From the NCBI GenBank assembly GCA_043756275.1, contig JAYURJ010000206.1, forward strand, positions 1 through 30,977: 30,977 nucleotides of DNA, in the 5' to 3' direction. The DNA is from UKL13-2 sp043756275 (GTDB taxonomy: Bacteria > Pseudomonadota > Gammaproteobacteria > Burkholderiales > Usitatibacteraceae). Below the pieces are notes generated by a model. The model worked only from the letters and a program-made list of their open reading frames with translations, was not told the DNA's origin and ran no database searches. Made by a program: the position numbers and the translations under genes. Positions 9,201 to 18,300 of this stretch are shown here, piece after piece. Within the stretch, counting starts at the first letter, position 1, and the number at the start of each line of letters is the position of its first letter.

Positions 9201-9862
9201 CGTATTCACACTATTTATTTTGCAACAATGATATTGAAGCAATCAATTCGGGTTGGTTGGGGAGAATGCTACAGCTCGGTCAACAGCAGATGATCGGAAT
9301 CGTCGGCGCAAGATTGCTCTATCCTGATCGAAAAACCGTGCAACACGCTGGTGTTTGCGTTGGCATGTATGGAGCGGCGGAACACTACGGGAAATTTTTG
9401 CGCCCGCCAGAAGCTCCGGGAGAACCGGGTTATCTTGAGGTCTTCAGGAGCAACCATGAAGTCTCTGCGGTTACAGCTGCATGTATGTTGGTTTGCAGCG
9501 AAGCATTCGACAAAGTGGGCGGCTTTGATGAGTCGCTTGCCGTTGGATTTGGCGACGTCGATTTATGTCTGCGTGTTGGTCAACAAGGTTATGGAGTTTT
9601 GTACTGTGCTCATGCTGAATTGTTGCATCACGAATCGTTTACAAGGGGGAAAAGTTCGATTGACCCACATCCACAAGACTCAGCCTTGTTCCAGACCAGA
9701 TGGCGAAAAATGTTAAAGGCCGGGGATCCTTATTTCAATCCGGGACTTTCGCTGAAGAGCACATCGTGGCATATAGCTGATCCAATACCATGCAGCTTCA
9801 ACATTGGGCGTCGCGTTTCTGTAAGGGATACGGTTTCGGGCGCAAATAAAATTACCAGTTAG
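6293..9862 (+). CDS. multidomain glycosyltransferase (GT4 + coiled coil + two GT2 modules)
   Basis: A 1189-residue protein with three predicted sugar-transfer modules. Residues 1-425 form a GT4-like GT-B fold (HVIHDLGGG near the start, LRILVLGQVSVPKG, and the donor-binding ETFSYALTELMMLEVPVAATRVGSFPE split around an E-x7-E). Residues about 455-540 are a Gln/Glu-rich coiled coil. A GT2 module begins near 635 (ISILVPTFNT, VVDDGS, LLDHDD) and a second near 889 (VAIVIPTKNH, IDHDSDDG, FCNND; later GGFDESLAVGFGDVDLCLR). Such fusions assemble O-antigen or surface glycans at the cytoplasmic face. The start is uncertain: an in-frame stop sits at 6278, no ATG follows before the domain, and TTG 6293 has no clear ribosome site. 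Codon use looks more AT-rich than in the amidotransferase upstream, suggesting transfer. Confidence 0.85.
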   Translation: MKIITDAKDDVGRVNHGETPDAAIRPIQLHVIHDLGGGSATWLRDFCLADTDRKNLILKSFTHNNAMACGVALYQHVLDEVPLEMWHFTDQIQATVVTHPEYLSALNEIVGRHRVDALLVSSVIGHSLDVLNTNLPTVIVNHDYFPYCPAINIHFGDICKQCDGKRIDQCYRDNPKFNPFVTFPPVERVEVREKFLALVARTNVTMVVPSQSVRENFVRLDARFDRASFVTIPHGYGRKFTKIDVPAPSVNERLRILVLGQVSVPKGLSLLRSSLESLTQFSDVYLLGCGELGEFFKFKAGVHVFERYEIDELPNHVAAIKPHIGLLMSIVPETFSYALTELMMLEVPVAATRVGSFPERIRHHLDGYLYEPNSASLLATMKEVDHDRHMLETIRHNLRGWSPRNTGAMVADYHRLIPVGTIAMQDDLLGLKMHNQRPAEHLQKDEIRLMQSLTITSMWKEIKSLNLQQSMINQARQDIADQRDHEQSVGQQLRKQVEELSKQVEELSSHIDQLQSALEDNQDQTHSLNERFNEVLTSRSWKLTRPLRSLGHLRRRLKILTHAIWQLLQDPASLSTNMASLAAIWRSGGPPGVKVALTGLQTSHSADAWKAYRATFIEKVRPQIIRRIAEMTTTPTISILVPTFNTPESMLCEMLDSVKAQLYPHWELCVVDDGSNLPHVKKILEDYASADSRIKLQFSAVNLGVSCASNRALQMVTSEFVILLDHDDLLEEHALFRTAECILQDKPDVVYSDEVLVTPDLANVLRFAYRPAFSPEFLRSHPYIVHMVGFRTQTLRGIGGFDESLRISQDYDLILRATENAKCVVHIPDILYQWRILPSSAGELKMHDVMATSSTVLQRHLDRLGKGGTVSDGAGFNLFDSHYPLRADLSVAIVIPTKNHGELLRQCINSIRKTVFGIDYDIIVIDHDSDDGDTTTYLSSISENVRVLPYTGDFNFSAINNWAIKQLGKAYSHYLFCNNDIEAINSGWLGRMLQLGQQQMIGIVGARLLYPDRKTVQHAGVCVGMYGAAEHYGKFLRPPEAPGEPGYLEVFRSNHEVSAVTAACMLVCSEAFDKVGGFDESLAVGFGDVDLCLRVGQQGYGVLYCAHAELLHHESFTRGKSSIDPHPQDSALFQTRWRKMLKAGDPYFNPGLSLKSTSWHIADPIPCSFNIGRRVSVRDTVSGANKITS
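7775..7816 (+). repeat. in-frame 21-bp tandem duplication in the coiled coil
   Basis: Two identical 21-bp units (7775-7795 and 7796-7816) encode KQVEELS twice in a row, exactly one heptad each. The duplication lengthens the coiled coil by one heptad without shifting its register. Confidence 0.9.
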
Positions 9863-9883
9863 TGTTACGCATCAGAAATGGTG

Positions 9884-9918
9884 AAAACGTGAAAGGCAAT
9901 TCATATTTTACGTTTTTT
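9884..9918 (+). terminator. intrinsic terminator after the glycosyltransferase gene
   Basis: AAAACGTGAAA (9884-9894) pairs with TTTTACGTTTT (9906-9916), an 11-bp stem with one G-U pair and an 11-base loop, ending in T residues. It lies 21 bp after the stop codon at 9862. The AT-rich stem is not very stable, but position and shape fit. Confidence 0.55.
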
Positions 9919-9989
9919 AAACCAAGGTATTCGCAGCGCTAATTTTCTATCAACGCAACCAAGTATTTAACGCAATTGGGGGGAGTCGG

Positions 9990-10673
9990 ATGGCACAGTT
10001 TCATTTTGTAGAAGATTACGAGAAGCTCGTAGCGAGGTTGATTAAGACGTATCCGATCGATGAGGCAATGTCTCATGCAGTTGGAGGTGGTTACGAAATG
10101 TTCGGGCAAATTGAAGCTGGCGTATTGGAAACGGTCGGCCTAAAAAACGGAATGCGCCTTGTCGATATGGGATGTGGAAGCGGTCGTCTCGCAACGGTAC
10201 TTCATCAGCGCACAGAAATTTCTTACGTTGGAATTGATATCGTGCAGGCACTTTTAGATTACGCGCAAACGAAGGCCCCCAAGTACCAATTTCTGTTACA
10301 CCGTGGGCTGAGCATCCCGCAACCAGACAACTCGACTGACATGGTTAGCGCGTTCAGCTTGTTTACTCATCTTCTTCATGCAGAGACTTATATCTATCTT
10401 GAAGAATGCGTGCGTATCCTGAAGCCGGGCGGCAAAATTGTATTTTCATTTCTTGAATTCGCTGAGCCCGCACATTGGGTCGTTTTTGACCATACGAAGA
10501 AGGCTACCGCCGCTGAGACTGGCGATCATCTCAACATGTTCATCGAACGCGGCGCGATTGATGTATGGGCTGCGAGGCTAGGGATAGCAGTTGAGCAATA
10601 TATTTCCGCAACGTCACCGGTCTGGAATGGCCATGCATTAGGGCAGGCGATTGTAGTCTTGCAGAAGCCATAA
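9990..10673 (+). CDS. class I SAM-dependent methyltransferase
   Basis: A 227-residue protein starting with ATG at 9990 after a strong GGGGGGAG ribosome site. The Rossmann-type SAM-binding motif I is LVDMGCGSGRLATVL at about residues 53-67. An acidic residue at the end of the second strand (YVGIDIVQALLDYA) binds the ribose. The post-motif sequence LEECVRILKPGGKIVFSF is characteristic of the methyltransferase 11/25 group. The substrate is unknown; the setting between a glycosyltransferase and a polysaccharide export gene suggests a sugar or lipid-linked glycan, though the lipid product of the nearby polyketide locus is also possible. It is separated from the upstream gene by a terminator, so it is probably its own transcription unit. 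Confidence 0.85.
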   Translation: MAQFHFVEDYEKLVARLIKTYPIDEAMSHAVGGGYEMFGQIEAGVLETVGLKNGMRLVDMGCGSGRLATVLHQRTEISYVGIDIVQALLDYAQTKAPKYQFLLHRGLSIPQPDNSTDMVSAFSLFTHLLHAETYIYLEECVRILKPGGKIVFSFLEFAEPAHWVVFDHTKKATAAETGDHLNMFIERGAIDVWAARLGIAVEQYISATSPVWNGHALGQAIVVLQKP

Positions 10674-10790
10674 CATTGGTAGCGCGTGTCTGATGCCTGA
10701 TGGAAAGATGGATCTGTAAAGCTTCCGCATCAGCGCGGCAAACGTTCCAACGAAAAGTATCCGAAACCTAACGCCGGCGCGCCTTCCAAG

Positions 10791-10835
10791 CTACTTTCAG
10801 CCTGAAAGCCGCACCGAATGGCGATCTACGTTATT
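10791..10835. repeat. dispersed intergenic repeat, copy C
   Basis: A perfect 6-bp hairpin CTTTCA/TGAAAG with a 3-base loop (10794-10808) is followed by CACCGAATGGCG (10812-10823) and CTACGTTATT (10826-10835), matching the element at 574-624. Its end overlaps the stop codon of the export lipoprotein gene (10831-10833), so the element supplies that gene's stop. It lies in the convergent gap after the methyltransferase gene and might also slow transcription. Confidence 0.5.
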
Positions 10836-11997
10836 TTGATGCCTGCACCGCATTCAGCACCGGATACGCGACAGAGAACACCACGTTCAGGAATTTCTGT
10901 AGCTCTGCAACGGGTGCGTTCGAGATGAAAAGCAAGTCTTTGTTGTTCATCTGAAATGTTTGCGCAACAAAGAAACTTGCCGGATCACGCAGATTGATAC
11001 GGTAAATGACAGCGACTTTGCCATCTGCTGTCGTCATGAGAGGTTGCTTGGGCCAGGACAACGCGTTCGCTGGCTCGAAACGGAAAATGAATATGCCTTG
11101 CGGATCTGAGCGTTCGTCGCGCAGGCCACCGGTGCGCGCAAGTGCTTGTGCGAGTGAGATGCCTTGTGCTTCAAAGTTGATCTCTTCATTTTTGCCGGTT
11201 GCGCCCAGCGCGGTAAAGCTAAGCGGCTGGAACATCGCCGTGACGACATCGCCGCGCGCCAGCATCACGTTTTGTTTGGGATCACGAATAATGCTGTCCA
11301 GCGGCATGGCGAATACACTCTCGCCGCGGGTGAGCTGGATGGTCATTTTGTTCACCGGCTGGCGCACTCCGCCTGCCGCTGCGAGTGCATCAAGCAACCT
11401 TTCGCCGCCGGGTGTCAGCGGGATCCGCGTGCTGTTGGTGACTTCTCCAACAATAGTCACGTTGGAAGATACATTTCGCGTTAAACGCACAAACACTTCC
11501 GGCTGGTTCGCTTTGCCGGTGAGCCGTTTTACGATCTCGGCTTCCACCGCGTGCAGCGTTTGTCCCGCCGCTTTGATTTTTCCCGCAAATGGCACGTTGA
11601 TAAAACCATCGCTATTGACCATTTGGTCTGGCAGGGTCGTCGCGCGGCTGGCTGATGTTGTTCCGCGAATGTCATTGTTGCCGGGCGAAAATAATGTCGC
11701 AGGGGGCGCTTCCCAAATGGATACTTCCAGACCATCACCATTGCCGATGGTTTGTTCGCGAGACGCGGTTGCAGCAAACGCGTCCGAAAATTGCCGTGTG
11801 GCACGCTGATCAATCAGTTGTTTTGCCACGCCATCGGTGACATCGACGATCTGGATTCCCTTCAAATTGGGCTGTGTCGATTTAGGATCAGCGTCAGCAC
11901 GACCAAAACCGCTGGTTGGGATCGAATTGCAGCCGGAAAGCAGCAATGTTGAGCCAAAAATGCACCCCAAAAGAATGGATTGAAAACGAATAAGCAT
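10831..11997 (-). CDS. Wza-family polysaccharide export lipoprotein
   Basis: Started at ATG 11997 the protein has 388 residues and a clear lipoprotein signal: MLIRF, a hydrophobic stretch, then LLLSGC with Cys23 as the lipidated residue. The open frame extends 35 codons further upstream, but that start would bury the signal, so the shorter form is preferred. GDGLEVSIWEAPP opens the polysaccharide export domain at about residue 90. VTIVGEVTNSTRIPLTPGGERLLDALAAAGG marks a SLBB domain (the run is split here by the usual beta turns), and GISLAQALARTGGLRDERSD a second one. Family members form the outer-membrane channel for capsule or exopolysaccharide. Its normal partners, the Wzc kinase and Wzx/Wzy, are not in the window. 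Confidence 0.85.
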   Translation of the reverse strand: MLIRFQSILLGCIFGSTLLLSGCNSIPTSGFGRADADPKSTQPNLKGIQIVDVTDGVAKQLIDQRATRQFSDAFAATASREQTIGNGDGLEVSIWEAPPATLFSPGNNDIRGTTSASRATTLPDQMVNSDGFINVPFAGKIKAAGQTLHAVEAEIVKRLTGKANQPEVFVRLTRNVSSNVTIVGEVTNSTRIPLTPGGERLLDALAAAGGVRQPVNKMTIQLTRGESVFAMPLDSIIRDPKQNVMLARGDVVTAMFQPLSFTALGATGKNEEINFEAQGISLAQALARTGGLRDERSDPQGIFIFRFEPANALSWPKQPLMTTADGKVAVIYRINLRDPASFFVAQTFQMNNKDLLFISNAPVAELQKFLNVVFSVAYPVLNAVQASK

Positions 11998-12375
11998 GTT
12001 AATTGCCGGATAGTTGGATGGAAGATTATTGCATAGGAGAAGCATGAAACCGGATGTTACATTTTTGCACTGTACCGGACGACCGCTTGTGGGGATTTTC
12101 ATAGCGCGATACGGTAGAATCTGTCATATTGATTGATGCAACGATGTGCGCCATATTGGCGGATTAAATTTTTAGCCCCTCTTTTTTTCGGGGACCCGAC
12201 TGATCGTCAAGCAGCCAAAGTAGATGCGCAAGGACATGGCGCAAATTTTGGATTGCCCAGACGATTGTTCCGCATAGCATCAGTTAACGAATGATTCACA
12301 AACCTTGCCACGGTCGCGCTAACGGAACAAAGTAGCGTTTGCAGGCCTAATGACGCAAGGGTGGTCGATAAAATT
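11998..12375. other. divergent regulatory gap between export gene and PKS gene
   Basis: This 378-bp gap separates the leftward export gene from the rightward polyketide synthase. It holds a weak plus-strand promoter candidate (TTGATT 12129-12134, 17 bp, CATATT 12152-12157), a C4/G4 hairpin with a T-rich loop around 12175-12194, and the 16-bp element at 12284-12299. No gene is supported here; an open frame at 12207-12428 on the minus strand overlaps the PKS start and has no recognisable features. Confidence 0.5.
12284..12299 (+). repeat. 16-bp element shared with the haem sensor upstream region
   Basis: The second copy of TTAACGAATGATTCAC, identical to 1509-1524, lies 77 bp before the PKS ATG. 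Downstream of both copies is a loosely similar GC-rich stretch with a GCGAGCGC or GTCGCGCT core. If functional, it could place the PKS pathway under the same regulator as the redox sensor pair. Confidence 0.35.
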
Positions 12376-15300
12376 ATGACAAAAAAAGTTGCGGTGATTG
12401 GTTGTGCGTTCCGGTTTCCGGGCTCCAACAGCCAGGATTATTGGCCGGGCCTGCTGGAAGGCCGCGATCTGGTGACCGAAGTCGATGCGTCGCGATGGGA
12501 AAAAGCCTCTTTCCTACATCCAACCAAAGGTCATCCCGGCACCAGCTATTCCTTTGCGGCTGGTTCAATAGGCGATATCACCAAGTTCGATGCCAGCTTT
12601 TTTGGCATCTCCCCCCGCGAAGCAGCGCTGATGGACCCGCAGCAGCGCTTGCTACTCGAAATGAGCTGGGAAGCGCTGGAAAACGCCGGCGTAAAACCTT
12701 CTACGCTAAAAGGCAGTCGGTGCGGTGTCTATATCGGTATCGCCAGTGCTGATTATTCATTCCGATTGGCAGATGATCTTGGTGCTGTTGATGCCAGCGT
12801 GGCGACAGGCAATACCGCCAGCATTGCGGCCAATCGCCTTTCCTATGTGTTTGATCTTCGTGGGCCAAGTCTTGCGATCGACACCGCCTGTTCGTCCTCG
12901 CTGGTCGCGTTTCATCAAGCGTGCCAGTCGATTCTGTGTGGCGAGACCGTGCAGGCGTTGACGGGTGGGGTGAGCTTGCATGCGCACCCTTATGGCTTCA
13001 TCACTTTTTCCAAAGCGTCAATGCTGTCGAGGCGCGGGCGCTGTAATGTGTTCGATGCCGACGGTGACGGGTACGTTCGTTCCGAAGGCGGTGGCATTTT
13101 CTTTCTGAAAGATTACGATGCGGCAGTCGCCGACGGGAATCAGATTCTGGCCGTCGTTGCCAATACTGGCGTCAACACTGATGGCCGCAAATCAGGATTG
13201 ACCGTGCCAAGCTCGGCTGCACAAAGTGCACTGCTCGAAGAAGTTTACGCAAATGCAAATATCGAGCCCGATGATATTGACTACATAGAAGCCCACGGCA
13301 CTGGCACTGCCGTTGGTGACCCCATCGAAACGCATGCGCTGGGCATGGCAATCGGCAAACGCAGACGCGCAAGTCACCCGCTGCTGATCGGTTCGGTCAA
13401 GAGCAATATGGGGCATCTCGAAGCGGCTTCCGGCGTGGCGGGATTGGTCAAGGCATTGCACTGTGTTCAACACCGTGTTGTGCCAGCCACCATCGGCATC
13501 AAAAATCCAAATCCGAACATCCATTTTGAAGACTGGAACATCGAAGTCGCGCGTGAAAATACGCCGCTGAAGAAAACCGGCAAGTTGATCGTCGGCACTA
13601 ATTCGTTCGGTTTTGGCGGCGCCAATGCGCACGTTATTCTGGAGAGTTACGACAGCCCAATCGGAAAAGCACCCCGACCGACAAATATTCACGATCTGCC
13701 GATCATCATTTCCGCAAAAAGCAACGCAGCCCTCGGCATCGCCGCATCCGAATTTGCCGCGTTCATGCAGGCAAAGCCGCACCTGCCGCTATACGATATT
13801 GCCTTCAACACCTGCTTTGCGCGGGATTGGCACGATCACCGCGCCATCATTTTTGCGCACTCCTCCGAATCAGTCATCGCGGCGCTTCAAAATCTTGCAT
13901 CAGGGTCAGACAAGCACAGTGGCATCGATCAGGGGGTCGCGATCGAATCGCCAGTTGGCCCGGCATTTATCTATTCCGGTAACGGCTCGCAGTGGGTTGG
14001 AATGGGCAAGACGTTACTAGCCGAAGATGTTGTTTTCCGCAATGCGGTACGTGAAGTCGATGTTATTTTTCAGCGTTTTGCCGATTACTCTTTAGAGGCA
14101 GAATTGGCTGGCAACGTTGGCGATGGCGCAGTCGAAAATCGCTACGAGCGCACAGAGATTGCGCAGCCTGCGCTGTTCGCGTTGCAAGTCGGCATCACCC
14201 AAATGCTCCGCCACCGGGGCATCATGCCCACGGCCGTTGCAGGGCATAGTGTAGGCGAGGTCGCGGCAGCGTGGGCATCCGGCGCACTGTCGTTGGCCGC
14301 AGCCGTTGAAGTTATTTATCACCGTAGCCAGCTTCAGGGCAGAACCAAAGGTCTGGGCGCAATGTGCGCAGTACTGGCTGATGCAAAAAATACTGCAGCC
14401 CTGATCGAGGAATTAAATCTCGGCGGACCGATGGTGATCGCGGGCATCAATAGCAACAGAAGCGTCACTGTAGCTGGCACAACTGATGCCTTAACGACAT
14501 TTGAAGGCGCGCTGGGCGCGCGTGGCATTCCGTTCAAGAGGCTCGATATTGATTATGCCTTCCATAGCCCTGCCATGGATGGCATTGAGCTGGAAGTACT
14601 CAATGCGCTTGTCAAATTGCGTCCAAGCGAAACGGCTATTCCATTTTTTTCGACAGTGACGGGTGAGTTACTGGACGGACGCGAACTGCGCGCCGCCTAC
14701 TGGTGGCATAACATCCGCTTGCCAGTTTTGTTTGCACAGGCAGTGAAGGGTTTGCAGGTCAAAGGCATCAATGTTTTTATCGAAATCGGGCCACACGCGG
14801 TGTTGCGCGGTTATCTACACGACGCGGTAAAAGAAACTGTGAAAGAGCACGCGCAGCCCGGTCGCGTCATCGCCACCCTCGCCCGCAACGATGGCACGCC
14901 GCAGCGTGTCTGGAGTGCTGCCAATCAGGCCATCATTTCAGGCTGCGCCGTCAATTGGGCTGGTTTACTTCCGTGGCGCGGACGTTTTGTCAATCTCCCT
15001 ACCTATCCGTGGCAAAGGGAGACCCATTGGCATCCGATGACATCACAAGCCGGAGGTTTGCTCGCGCGACGCAAAGAACACCCATTGCTCGGCTACCGAC
15101 TCGCGCAGCATGAATTTACGTGGGAGAACGTTCTCGATACCAAGCAATATCCGGCGCTGGCTGATCATGTTGTCGGCGAGGCAACCGTGTTCCCCGGCTC
15201 AGGTTTTGTAGAGCTGGCGATTGCGGCTGCGCTAAAAACCTTTGGCGGCGATAGCGCGTCCATTGAGGAGCTTGAAATTCGTTCGCCGCTGTTGTTGAGC

Positions 15301-18300
15301 GACGAACATTCGAAAGCTGTGCGTATTTCGGTAGATCCTGCAGATGGTGGGTTTACCGTTCGCGCGCGCGAGCTCGGCAGCGACGAAACCTGGAGTGTTC
15401 ATGCCGTTGGCCGGCTCTTGCGTGAGCCAAATCGCCACGTCTTTGATGAGCAACGTTTGGCACTCCCGGCGCGGGCAGCAGATTTCAATGCCGACAGTCA
15501 TCGCGCCATGACGCTAGCTGCGGGATTGCGTTACGGCCGGGCATTTAGTGCAATCAACCAAGGATGGGTAAATGGACGGGTGGCCGTTGCCGTCCTATCC
15601 GTGCCTGAGACCATAGACAGTGAAGTTGCGCAAACCCATTTGCATCCAGCTTTGCTCGATTGTACGTTCCAGTTAATCATTCAATTGCTGCGCGAAGACC
15701 CTTCCTCGCAGGATTTGATGCGTAGTGGCCTTACGTTTGTGCCGACCCGCATCGAACGCATCACCTTTAGATCGGGTGTTGTCGGCGATTCTGTGCGCCC
15801 AGCCACCGCTCGTGCGACGCTGCTGCGTTATACGCGCCAGTCGATCGTTGCAGATTTTACTGTTTTTGATGAGGCCGGACGTGCAATGGCGTGCCTTCAA
15901 GGCGTGCGGTTCCGCAGCATGCGCCTGCAAAAGAGCGCCGCTGACAGGGTAAGATTCCTGGCCGAGCGGGTCATTGCCGCGCCGCACAGAATGCTGCCCG
16001 TCGCTACATCATCCCTGACGTTCGACGAAGTTCGCCTCGCAATGAGTGAGACGATCAGACGTTGCGCGGTGGCAGGAATACATCGGCGCTATATCGACGA
16101 GGTCGATCCGTTGCTCGATGAAGTGTGTAGCCAGTTCGGTATCGGTGCGTTGCGTGAACTGAGTGAAAACGAACCTGAGTTATCTCACGCCCGCCTTGAA
16201 AAGTTGTACGTCACCCATCCAGCTATTGCGCCATTTTTGCGTCACATCATCACTGCCGCCAAGGATGATGGCCTGCTCGAGGACACCGATGCCGGATACC
16301 GCTTTTCATCGGCTGAGACCGGCCAGCCGCTGCCGGAAGAAATCTGGAACAGCCTTGTATCGGACTACCCGGATTGCTTTGACATCGTGCATCAGGTCGG
16401 TCGCGTTGGCTATCATCTGGGCGCAACCCTTGACAAGCAATTGAGCGATGACACGCCGATGCCTCAGCATGCTCCCCGCCTCTCAGTTATTGCGCACGTG
16501 CTGGGTGCGCAGGGCCGGCAGAGAATTGGCGAAACGCTGCGGGAAATGATCGCCACTGCGCAATCCCGGCTTGTCGATGATCAACGGCTGGCTATTGTTG
16601 AAATCAGTGAATCGCCACCACTATTTGCCGCAGACATTTGTGCTGCCATCAACTTCGATTTTTGTGATTACCAATATCTCACGCCGTCAAATGCCTCATT
16701 GCAGCAAGCTCAACGAATGCAGGAGCGCTTTCCAGCCATAAAAGCGGACCTTATCAACGGCGATGATGCAAAACCCGAGACAGGTACCTCCCACAGGGCG
16801 CAATTGATTTTTCTGTCTCTGGATTTCACAGCGCTGGACAGCGCATTGCGTGCGCTCGATATTGCCCGGGAAAATTTGGCTGCTGGCGGATCGATGATTG
16901 TCATCGGTGTGCATCCTACGCGTTGGATGGATTTTACCTATGGACGTGACGCAGCCTGGTGGCGTCAGACCACTGAAGGCGGTGTCATTTCCACGCAGCA
17001 ATCGTCGCGCTTCTGGTTGCAGCAACTTGCCAAACGCGGATTCGGGTCGCCATCAGAAATTGATTTTTCATCTGATATTAAATGCGGCCCTTATCTTCTG
17101 CTCGCCGGTGCAAATGGTCACAACGGCCACAACAGCAATGGCGTCAACAATCGTCTATTGGTGTCGCACGCCGATCAGGCTGAGAGCAAATCATGGTTGA
17201 TTGTGGCCGACGCGGTGGGCCACTCTGCGCGCGTGGGAACAAAAGTAGCCGCGCGACTTCGCGAGGCCGGTCACGCGGTAATTTGTACTACAGCCGTTGA
17301 TTCAGCGTCGTTGTCCGAGACGTTGCTGCAGGTGATGCGTGAAACCGGGCGTGTTGATGGGGTGCTGCATCTGGCAGGGCTCAGGCTACCAGAGAAAAAT
17401 CTAGTACCCAGCGTAGATCTCGCACTGCACGAGGCGCGCTGTATGACTGCGCGCGCCATCGCGCACGCTTGCGAGGAGACCGAGACGCCCTTGACATGCT
17501 GGGTGGTAACGTCAGGTGCGATGGCGACACTGCTGCCCCGTGTATCGCAAGGCGAATTCGCCAGCGTCTGCGATTGGTCAGCTGATGCGACGCTTTGGGG
17601 ATGGGGCCGCACGCTGATGAATGAAGCAGCGAATACAAAGATCAAACTTGTTGATCTGCCACCGTATCGCGCCAAGGACGATGTGACAGATGCACTGGCC
17701 AGAGAGATCATGCAACCAGATGCTGAGTCTGAAATCATCATTGGGATCAACGGCGCGCGTTTCGTCCCCCGACTTGGGTTGATCCCGCCGCCAACACTGC
17801 CTTCTACATTATTTTCCGACAATGTAGCGGCATCAGTGACCAACCCGGCGGAACGCACGGTAAAGGTCATTAAGGACGCCACCGCGTCCCAAAAACAGAG
17901 TGTCACCATGCGACTTGGTTTCGAATTCCCGGGGCAGTTGCGCAATCTGCGCTGGGAATCCCATCCACGCATTTTGCCGCTCGATGATGAGATTGAAGTT
18001 GAAGTTCAGGTAACCGGCTTGAATTTTCGCGACATCATGTACGCACTTGGCCTCCTTTCTGACGAGGCAATCGAAAATGGATTCGCGGGCCCAACGCTGG
18101 GGCTCGAGTTTTCCGGGGTGGTGCTGGCCGTAGGACGTGATTCAATCGGCTTCTCACCGGGCGACCGGGTGGTTGGATTTGGATCATCCTGCTTTGCCAA
18201 TCGTGTGATTACGAAATGGACCGCACTGTCGCATATCCCAAGAAACCTGTCGTTCGAAGCGGCGGCGACTATTCCCAGTACTTTTTTCACCGTTTATTAT

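Noticed and set aside
11006..11809. Open frame of 267 codons on the plus strand inside the export lipoprotein gene
   Set aside because: The minus strand carries a complete lipoprotein with signal and SLBB domains; the opposite frame has low-complexity Ser/Pro-rich sequence and no family features.
12175..12194. C4/G4 hairpin with a T-rich loop before the PKS gene as an intrinsic terminator
   Set aside because: The T run lies in the loop, not after the stem, and no gene ends upstream in that direction.
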